Of a stretch of DNA of 20,724 bases, positions 16,455 to 20,724 are shown piece by piece; positions within the stretch are counted from its first letter, which is position 1; every line of letters begins with the position of its first letter. The translations under genes and the position numbers were made by a program. Origin of the DNA: Chitinophagaceae bacterium (lineage in GTDB: Bacteria > Bacteroidota > Bacteroidia > Chitinophagales > Chitinophagaceae); the NCBI GenBank assembly GCA_025924755.1, contig JAICHT010000024.1, forward strand, positions 1 to 20,724. Direction: 5' to 3'. Under the pieces are notes generated by a model. The model ran no database searches. It was not told the origin of the DNA and was given only the letters and a program-made list of their open reading frames with translations.

Positions 16455-17006
16455 TCAACTTTTTGTCGGCTCATAGTAAAGCGTTACTGCGCCACCGCTA
16501 AAGGTTTTTGTCTTTATGAGTTTTAAAATAGTTTTATCCTTTCTATTTTTAAATAATGGTAACCCGTTTCCTGCTATCACAGGGTGAATACAGAGTTGGT
16601 ATTCATCAATTAAATCAAGTTCCATTAAGCTTACAATTAAACCCGGACTGCCAACTAAAATGTCTTTACCTTGTTGCTGTGTGAGTGCTACAACTTCTTC
16701 TTTAAGACTTCGCTTTGCCACCGTTGCGCTTTCCCATTCCACGTTTTTCAGCGTGTGGGAAAAAACAACTTTTGGAATGTTGTCCATTACTACTGCAAAT
16801 TCATCCATTGCTTTGTTACCTGTAGGATTTTTCACAATAGGTCGCCAATACTCCATAAGCTGGTAGGTTATTCTTCCGTATATGATGGTGCCTGCATTAC
16901 GTAACAGGTCCGCATAATGTTGATGTATTTCTTCATCCGGAATTATTGCTGTGTGGTCGCAATACCCGTCAAGCGTCATATTGATTGCTGCAATTAGTTT
17001 TCTCAT
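16455..17006 (-). CDS. dihydrofolate reductase-family protein (RibD C-terminal-like), copy 1
   Basis: This 183-residue cytoplasmic protein has the RibD C-terminal/DHFR fold. It begins MRKLIAAINMTLDGYCDHTA and contains IIYGRITYQLMEYW and the NADPH-binding-like KDILVGSPGLIVSLMELDLI, then IDEYQLCIHPVIAGNGLPLF. Family members are NADPH-dependent reductases, most of unknown substrate. It is not the classical folate enzyme FolA, and resistance or biosynthetic roles cannot be assigned. It is the last gene of a minus-strand run and lies 11 bp downstream of a diverged second copy of the same fold, which suggests co-transcription. Its end faces the acyltransferase gene across 136 bp in which I see no clear terminator. 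Confidence 0.88.
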   Translation of the reverse strand: MRKLIAAINMTLDGYCDHTAIIPDEEIHQHYADLLRNAGTIIYGRITYQLMEYWRPIVKNPTGNKAMDEFAVVMDNIPKVVFSHTLKNVEWESATVAKRSLKEEVVALTQQQGKDILVGSPGLIVSLMELDLIDEYQLCIHPVIAGNGLPLFKNRKDKTILKLIKTKTFSGGAVTLYYEPTKS

Positions 17007-17017
17007 ATTATTTCTTC

Positions 17018-17611
17018 TTATTTTCCAATAGTACCTGTTTCCACTTTTCCAGCCCGCTTGTAATTAGCGATAATCACTCCCGTTGAAGTAACTGTACTCT
17101 CCACTAGTGTAAATGCTGCCGGAATCGGGCCATCAGCAAATAGCTTTTTTCCTTTGCCAAGTGTCAACGGGTGAATCAGTAGCCAGAGTTCGTCCACCAG
17201 GTCATTCTTAAGTAACGTTTGAACGAGTTCGCCACTGCCCCATACTTTAATGTCAGAACCTTCTGAAGACTTGAGCTTTTCGATATCAGACACGCTATTG
17301 AAAAAAATTGAGGCTTTCCAATCTGAGGCCTTCCTGGTTCTGGATAACACGTATTTAGTAACATCATTGATACCCGGCCAATTGTCTGCATGTTTAGGCC
17401 AATAGTCCTCCCAGATATCAAAGGTCTTTCTGCCCAAAAGAAGATCCGCAGGTTTCATCAGCTTTTCCATAACCTTACCACCCTCTTCGTCGCCATAAGG
17501 TGCAACCCAACCGCCATATTGGAAACCGCCTGATATATCTTCCTCAGGTCCGCCGGGTGCCTGCATTACTCCATCTAATGTGATCATTGATAACACAATT
17601 ATTTTTCTCAT
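17018..17611 (-). CDS. dihydrofolate reductase-family protein (RibD C-terminal-like), copy 2
   Basis: This 197-residue protein has the same fold as its downstream neighbour but is strongly diverged. It starts MRKIIVLSMITLDGVMQAPG and continues GGFQYGGWVAPYGDEEGG, LLLGRKTFDIWEDYWP, the nucleotide-binding-like IKVWGSGELVQTLLKNDLVD and ELWLLIHPLTLGKGKKLF. The GGPEEDISGGF insertion is typical of the larger members of this family. The level of divergence suggests two separate acquisitions or an old duplication, not a recent tandem copy. The stop and the downstream ATG are 11 bp apart. The substrate is unknown. Confidence 0.9.
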   Translation of the reverse strand: MRKIIVLSMITLDGVMQAPGGPEEDISGGFQYGGWVAPYGDEEGGKVMEKLMKPADLLLGRKTFDIWEDYWPKHADNWPGINDVTKYVLSRTRKASDWKASIFFNSVSDIEKLKSSEGSDIKVWGSGELVQTLLKNDLVDELWLLIHPLTLGKGKKLFADGPIPAAFTLVESTVTSTGVIIANYKRAGKVETGTIGK

Positions 17612-17655
17612 ATTGTTTTATCTTAATTTTTTAAACGTGTATATAAAATTGTTTT

Positions 17656-17865
17656 TTATTCCAAAACAATGCATTCATAGTTTTCTTTAGTAACCAATTG
17701 AATTATTTTTTCCGGAAAAATGCTTTTCCCCTGCACTCTTAAAATTTTATCGCAGTCGTCTAAGTCAAAATTTATTTTGTGTTCGGGAAACAGTTGAACA
17801 AGTTTAAGGAGAAGCATTTTTGCCTCTCCTTTTCTTTGCACATTTGTTTTGAATACTTCTACCAT
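17656..17865 (-). CDS. small conserved hypothetical protein
   Basis: The ATG at 17865 gives 69 residues (MVEVFKTNVQRKGEAKMLLL and on); an in-frame TTG 21 bp upstream is less likely. The alternating strand/helix pattern is MVEVFKTNV (strand), then EAKMLLLKLVQLF (helix), INFDLDDCDKILRV (two strands), FPEKIIQLVTKE (helix) and CIVLE (strand). This suggests a small ferredoxin-like fold of the type seen in metal-associated or ACT-like domains, but there is no CxxC metal motif. No function is assigned. It lies 35 bp after the VOC gene and 44 bp before the second reductase in the same direction, so it is likely part of the same transcription unit. Confidence 0.65.
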   Translation of the reverse strand: MVEVFKTNVQRKGEAKMLLLKLVQLFPEHKINFDLDDCDKILRVQGKSIFPEKIIQLVTKENYECIVLE

Positions 17866-17900
17866 ATTATACTGTTCTACAGCCAAACCTATATTAGCCG

Positions 17901-18353
17901 TTAGTTGTTTTTATAATCAGCTTTCCCGTTATTTCTTGGGTCAAAGTCCACCATCCACTCAATGCCGAATTTGTATCTAAACATTCCAAAGTAAGAACCC
18001 CATGGACTATCACCAATGGGCATTTCAATTTCCCCTCCTTCTGAAAGTCCATTAAATAATTTGTCCGCTTCTTCACGACTTTCCGCACTAATAGATATCT
18101 TAGACCTGTTTTCGTTTTCATTTACCCGACCCATAAATTCCGGAACATCGTTGGCCATTAAAATGTTATTGCCAATTGGCAAAGCAATGTGCATTATCTT
18201 ATTTGCTTCATTTTCTGCTATTGGATGTTCAGGGCTTGAGAAGTCTTTGTAACGCACAATCGTTGCGAACTCTCCGCCAAATACGGATTTGTAAAAATTG
18301 AATGCTTCATGGGCATTTCCGTTGAAGTTGATGTGTGGGTTGATGAGTGCCAT
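17901..18353 (-). CDS. VOC family protein (PhnB/glyoxalase-like)
   Basis: This 150-residue protein is of the vicinal-oxygen-chelate fold in the PhnB-type subgroup. It starts with INPHINFNGNAHEAFNFYKS and VFGGEF, continues with IMHIALPIGNNILMANDVP, and ends with the second betaalphabetabetabeta unit, EEADKLFNGLSEGGEIEMPI then SPWGSYFGMFRYKFGIEWMV. Such proteins are often annotated as 3-demethylubiquinone methyltransferase-like or glyoxalase-like, and most have no proven activity. It lies 67 bp downstream of the AHSA1 gene and 35 bp upstream of the small hypothetical. VOC and AHSA1 genes often occur together behind an ArsR regulator, which is the arrangement here. Confidence 0.9.
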   Translation of the reverse strand: MALINPHINFNGNAHEAFNFYKSVFGGEFATIVRYKDFSSPEHPIAENEANKIMHIALPIGNNILMANDVPEFMGRVNENENRSKISISAESREEADKLFNGLSEGGEIEMPIGDSPWGSYFGMFRYKFGIEWMVDFDPRNNGKADYKNN

Positions 18354-18420
18354 AATTTTATTTTCCAGATTATTAAATTGATTTTTTATAAAATTTTATT
18401 CAAAGCTTTTTTGATGAAAA

Positions 18421-18918
18421 TCATTTTTTCGATAATGTTGCCAATAGATTTTCCAGGTTGCTTAATGACATTTTCATTCCTTTCGTGAAGCCATCAAGTA
18501 TTCTCTCTAATCTTTCCAATGATTCATTGTATATAACGATGTTCACTTTTGTTGTTCCGGCCTCTTCACTGAAAGTATGATTCCATTCAGAGCCCGGCAA
18601 TTCAGGGTTTTCATCTTTGTCTGCAAAAGCATTATACATTTTAAAGTTGGTTTTCGGAGTAATGGAAGTGTATTCCTGAATTACCCAACGCTCCTGTCCT
18701 TCCGGGCTTACCATTGCATAAAATCTTTTGCCACCAACTTCGAAATCCATGTATTTGGTTTTACATATCATGGGCTTAGGCGCAAGCCATTGGTCAAGGA
18801 ATTCCTTTTTGGTGAAGGCATCCCATACCAGCGAAAGGTCTGCATCAAATTCCCTGGTTATAGATACCGTTTTTGCTTGTTTGTCAACGGTAAAATCAAA
18901 TAGCAAATCATTTTTCAT
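18421..18918 (-). CDS. SRPBCC/AHSA1 domain protein
   Basis: This 165-residue protein has the AHSA1 (activator of Hsp90 ATPase homologue) type START-like fold: VSITREFDADLSLVWDAFTK, the conserved EFLDQWLAPKP, MDFEVGGKRFYAMVSPEG and a long C-terminal helix, LERLERILDGFTKGMKMSLS. The fold forms a deep hydrophobic ligand pocket, and its bacterial members are mostly uncharacterised. The ATG at 18918 lies inside the last codons of the ArsR gene, and ATGAAAAATGA gives an 11-bp overlap, so the two are translationally coupled. ArsR-AHSA1 pairs of this kind are widespread in bacteria, which supports a shared function and regulation. Confidence 0.92.
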   Translation of the reverse strand: MKNDLLFDFTVDKQAKTVSITREFDADLSLVWDAFTKKEFLDQWLAPKPMICKTKYMDFEVGGKRFYAMVSPEGQERWVIQEYTSITPKTNFKMYNAFADKDENPELPGSEWNHTFSEEAGTTKVNIVIYNESLERLERILDGFTKGMKMSLSNLENLLATLSKK

Positions 18919-19237
18919 TTTTTTTCTTTTTTTTCATTGTTAATAATACGTTGTCAAGTTGATTGAACCGGGTCTCCCAAAGCTTTCTGAATTGGTTAAG
19001 CCATTTATCAATCTCTTTCATTTTCTCAATTTGGAGTGAGTAGTAAATTTCCCTGCCTTGTTGTTCCTGTTTTACCAGTTCGCATTCGGTGAGTATGCGC
19101 AGGTGTTTTGAAACAGCTTGCCTGGTGGTGTTGAAGTTGTCGGCAATGGCATTCGGTGTCATTGCATGCAATGCAATCAAGGTAATAATTGCCCGCCTTG
19201 TCGGGTCGGCTATTGCCTGGAAAATATCGCGTCTCAT
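18908..19237 (-). CDS. ArsR-family winged-helix repressor
   Basis: This 109-residue regulator begins MRRDIFQAIADPTRRAIITL, the standard ArsR N-terminus. Its HTH is MTPNAIADNFNTTRQAVSKH followed by LRILTECELVKQEQQGREIY as the recognition helix and wing. No metal-binding ELCVCD-type cysteine motif is present, so it probably senses something other than arsenic, as do most ArsR regulators paired with AHSA1 proteins. The C-terminus is a lysine tract encoded by an A-rich run. It heads the minus-strand run of AHSA1, VOC, hypothetical and reductase genes. A well-formed promoter with an overlapping palindrome directly upstream (19269-19304) suggests autorepression. Confidence 0.93.
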   Translation of the reverse strand: MRRDIFQAIADPTRRAIITLIALHAMTPNAIADNFNTTRQAVSKHLRILTECELVKQEQQGREIYYSLQIEKMKEIDKWLNQFRKLWETRFNQLDNVLLTMKKKKKNEK

Positions 19238-19268
19238 ATTTTTAAACTTTGACTTGTGAAACTAATCG

Positions 19269-19288
19269 GTTGCAAATATATGTGCAAC
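19269..19288. promoter_or_regulatory. palindromic operator candidate for the ArsR-type repressor
   Basis: GTTGCAAATATATGTGCAAC is palindromic at 18 of 20 positions, with perfect 6-bp outer arms GTTGCA and TGCAAC. It covers the -7 element of the ArsR promoter and ends 31 bp before the start codon, the expected place for an autorepressor site. The flanking GAAAC (19258-19262) and GTTTC (19295-19299) extend the symmetry imperfectly. Confidence 0.65.
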
Positions 19289-19304
19289 TATTCGGTTTCG
19301 CAAA
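19273..19304 (-). promoter_or_regulatory. Bacteroidota-type promoter of the ArsR gene run
   Basis: On the minus strand TTTG (19304-19301) is followed after 20 nt by TATATTTG (19280-19273). This matches the Bacteroidota sigma-factor consensus TTTG-N19..21-TAnnTTTG exactly. The -7 box ends 35 nt before the ATG at 19237, which leaves room for a short leader. Confidence 0.75.
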
Positions 19305-19365
19305 TTTTTTTCACATTAAAAAATCATTTGAAATTGTCGGCTTGGAAGGTTGTTATAAAATAACG

Positions 19366-19564
19366 GCTAACGTTGGATGGCTTAGCGTTATGGCGATATT
19401 CTGTATTTTGTCTGCACACAATTGAAGCCGAATGATGAACTAATATATAAGTTTTATCCTACTGCTCAATAGCATTTCGTCAAGCCTGACATACGGTACA
19501 ACAGCGAAGCAAAAGCCGAAGTTTTGTTCCTTCAAGGCGCCATAACGCTAAGCCGCATGTTAGC
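19366..19564 (-). repeat. attC-like nested inverted-repeat element, copy 1
   Basis: The inner arms GGCTTAGCGTTATGGCG (19379-19395) and CGCCATAACGCTAAGCC (19538-19554) are perfect 17-bp inverted repeats. The outer arms GCTAAC (19366-19371) and GTTAGC (19559-19564) are perfect 6-bp repeats. The spacers between inner and outer arms differ: 7 nt on the 19372 side and 4 nt on the 19555 side. On the minus strand the order is R''-like CTAAC, 4 nt, L'', about 142 nt, L', 7 nt, R'-like GTTAGCC, which is the polarity of an integron attC site. The site starts 24 bp after the Arr-type gene stop. It is longer than usual attC sites, and the R boxes match GTTRRRY only in part. Confidence 0.7.
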
Positions 19565-20382
19565 GGTTCGTTGTTTTAAATCTTACATTTAGTTGATAAT
19601 TTCCCCGCTACTATTCGTCAATCTATCTTTCCAATTTTGAAGTTCCTGCGGTGTTAGCCTTACCCAATCAATTGTTTCACCAACAATTTTCAAGGGGTCT
19701 TTGCTTCGATAAGAACGTGTCGGATTTCCAGGAAACTTTTTGTCTGTAACATTTGGGTCGTTTTCAAAGCTACCTGTTGGTTCCACTACATAAACTCTCG
19801 GCTGCCCGTTTCCTTTTGCTAATTCTGCTGCAAGTCCTGCTCCATTAACTAATGCTGTGAAATAAATATGGTTCATCTTGAGTTCAGATTTGTAATTAGA
19901 ATTGCCGCCTGCGGTAAGTAAATCTCCAATCTGCAAATCTGCTTTCGTCCCGTGATAAAATGGTCCTTTTTCAGAAGGATGGTACTTGAAAGAAATGGCT
20001 AAGTCAGAATATTCTTTTGCTTTGGTCTCATCGTTTAAATCTTGGTAACATTTGGCGATGTTCAAATACAGATTAGGAAAAGCACTCTGAACAGTGTTAT
20101 CATTCACGTTTAATGCAAACTGTAAAGCAGTGTTAAGCCAATGTAATTTGTCGGAAACAGTCTTTTGATGTTGGGCTACATAATGAGCAGCAAGAAATTT
20201 TTCGAAGTCGTTGGTTGCTTCATTCCAGCCTTGCAGAAATAATTTGCCGGCTTCGCCGGGCATGCCGTTATCTGCCATGTTCATCCCTTGAAGACAGAGT
20301 TTAACAACATTATTGTAAGGTGAAAACTCCATATTATTTGTCGTGTCTATTGTTTTAAGATTATTGAGGTGTCGGCCTACAA
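19371..20382 (-). mobile_element. putative one-gene cassette carrying the Arr-type gene
   Basis: If crossover occurs between G and TT of the R'-like boxes, as in integrons, the unit runs from 20382 to 19371 (1012 bp). It contains a single gene in the same orientation plus one terminal attC-like element. Neighbouring genes are unrelated in function. No integrase or attI site is in the window, so mobility is inferred from structure only. Confidence 0.5.
19589..20332 (-). CDS. arr: Arr-type NAD+-rifampin ADP-ribosyltransferase with N-terminal helical-repeat extension
   Basis: The C-terminal half (about residues 123-240) is an Arr domain. FYHGTKADLQIGDLLTAGGN begins it, then MNHIYFTALVNGAGLAAELA, VYVVEPTGSFENDPNVTDKK, GNPTRSYRS and IVGETIDWVRLTPQELQ. 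The catalytic His127, Tyr157 and Asp192 have the same 30- and 35-residue spacings as His19, Tyr49 and Asp84 of mycobacterial Arr. Members transfer ADP-ribose from NAD+ to rifampin and inactivate it. The N-terminal about 120 residues (GEAGKLFLQGWNEATNDFEK; LYLNIAKCYQDLNDETKAKE) read as TPR-like helices. Stand-alone Arr is about 140 residues, so this is a fusion; a similar fused form is known to me from other genomes. The natural substrate here might be different. It sits alone between two attC-like elements. Confidence 0.9.
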   Translation of the reverse strand: MEFSPYNNVVKLCLQGMNMADNGMPGEAGKLFLQGWNEATNDFEKFLAAHYVAQHQKTVSDKLHWLNTALQFALNVNDNTVQSAFPNLYLNIAKCYQDLNDETKAKEYSDLAISFKYHPSEKGPFYHGTKADLQIGDLLTAGGNSNYKSELKMNHIYFTALVNGAGLAAELAKGNGQPRVYVVEPTGSFENDPNVTDKKFPGNPTRSYRSKDPLKIVGETIDWVRLTPQELQNWKDRLTNSSGEIIN

Positions 20383-20574
20383 CGTTGAAGCATTGGCGTT
20401 GTGGCGGTATTCGTTGGTCGTCCTGCCCTGAACTTGCACTGAATAAAAATACAAATGTTCATTGATTGTTTTGTTGTTCAATAGCGTTCGGTCACGCTGG
20501 AAGTGCTGATGATTAACGAAACTGCTGCTAATGCTGCGTTGGGCCATCCACCATAACGCCAAGCCGATGTTAGC
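20377..20574 (-). repeat. attC-like nested inverted-repeat element, copy 2
   Basis: The inner arms GCATTGGCGTTGTGGCGG (20390-20407) and CCACCATAACGCCAAGCC (20548-20565) pair with few mismatches and one bulge. The outer arms are CTACAAC (20377-20383) and GTTAGC (20569-20574). Length (198 bp), arm positions and the asymmetric spacers match copy 1 at 19366-19564. An internal stretch at 20479-20497 matches 19467-19485 at 15 of 19 positions and the same offset. The site begins 13 bp after the stop of the upstream gene. It is more diverged between its arms than copy 1. Confidence 0.65.
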
Positions 20575-20587
20575 ACCAGTTTTCGTC

Positions 20588-20724
20588 CTACAGGCTTTTG
20601 TACCAATCACTTTTTATGGTCACTTTCTCAACCAGTTCGATGTCAATGCCAAGTTTAAGTTCCTTCAGTTTTTCAGCTAAATCATTTCCGTCCATGAGGT
20701 CAATTGGTGGCGCTCCGTCACGTG
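20588..20724 (-). CDS. C-terminal tail of an Mrr-like restriction endonuclease (5' part outside window)
   Basis: Reading the minus strand from the window edge gives an open frame of 44 codons and a TAG stop at 20590-20588. It begins RDGAPPIDLMDGNDLAEKLK and ends VEKVTIKSDWYKSL. The IDLMDGNDLAEKL sequence is like the end of Mrr_cat-type restriction endonuclease domains, where a conserved I-D-G-x-x-L helix closes the nuclease fold. Such enzymes cut modified or foreign DNA. The catalytic D-QxK residues would lie outside the window, so activity cannot be judged. It is followed after 13 bp by the second attC-like element, which makes it the probable preceding cassette gene. Confidence 0.6.
   Translation of the reverse strand, partial: RDGAPPIDLMDGNDLAEKLKELKLGIDIELVEKVTIKSDWYKSL

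Noticed and set aside
18916..18945. A-rich run at the ArsR/AHSA1 junction as a programmed frameshift giving a fused protein
   Set aside because: The AHSA1 frame is +1 relative to ArsR, while the A AAA AAG-type sequence favours a -1 shift, which meets a stop at once. Simple overlap coupling explains the arrangement.
20377..20610. 77-codon minus-strand frame across the second attC-like element
   Set aside because: It coincides with the inverted-repeat element and overlaps the real stop of the nuclease tail in another frame; the translation is not protein-like.
1..20724. CRISPR arrays, tRNA or rRNA genes, insertion sequences with transposase
   Set aside because: I saw no regularly spaced direct repeats, no cloverleaf or rRNA sequence and no transposase motif in either strand; a dedicated search could still find weak cases.

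Overview
The window looks like a chromosomal segment from a member of the Bacteroidota, most likely near the Chitinophagaceae. The evidence is a GldA-type ABC ATPase next to enolase, a DivIC/FtsB-like septum protein, a two-domain 2-oxoacid:ferredoxin oxidoreductase alpha subunit, a PycTM-type membrane protein, outer-membrane proteins ending in phenylalanine, starts with poor Shine-Dalgarno sequences, and at least one promoter of the Bacteroidota TTTG/TAnnTTTG type. The genus cannot be fixed from the sequence alone.

Positions 1-6077 (+ strand) are mostly core genes: the 3' part of a gldA-like ATPase, eno, a septum-formation initiator, a small conserved hypothetical, endonuclease III (nth), and a 793-residue GAF-domain protein. 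A strong bidirectional terminator at 6093-6128 separates the last of these from a two-gene minus-strand operon. That operon encodes an SdiA-regulated-like lipoprotein (10670-9777) followed 6 bp later by a 1211-residue outer-membrane protein. The large protein joins a calcineurin-type phosphoesterase, a possibly kinase-like middle region and a C-terminal beta-barrel. Divergent from this operon is an HD-domain/PycTM fusion (10705-11988), related to the membrane effectors of Pycsar antiphage defence but with no cyclase beside it. Its 3' end overlaps that of the convergent korA-like gene by 14 bp. A small membrane protein lies at 14029-14517.

From about 14.5 kb the content becomes accessory. A 637-bp stretch that looks empty holds a decayed secreted-protein gene on the minus strand (15133-14611). 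It is followed by an acyltransferase-3 membrane protein. A minus-strand run (19237-16455) then encodes an ArsR-type repressor, an AHSA1/SRPBCC protein, a VOC protein, a small hypothetical and two RibD/DHFR-like reductases. It starts from a clear Bacteroidota promoter whose -7 box sits inside a near-perfect 20-bp palindrome.

The most unusual part is the right end. Two related ~199-bp elements with nested imperfect inverted repeats (19366-19564 and 20377-20574) flank one gene, an Arr-type rifampin ADP-ribosyltransferase with an N-terminal helical-repeat extension. The second element begins 13 bp after the stop of another accessory gene, the C-terminal tail of an apparent Mrr-like restriction endonuclease cut by the window edge. 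The spacing, the asymmetric nested arms and the one-gene-per-element layout resemble integron attC sites and gene cassettes. No integrase is in the window, and the elements are longer than typical attC sites, so this assignment is an inference.
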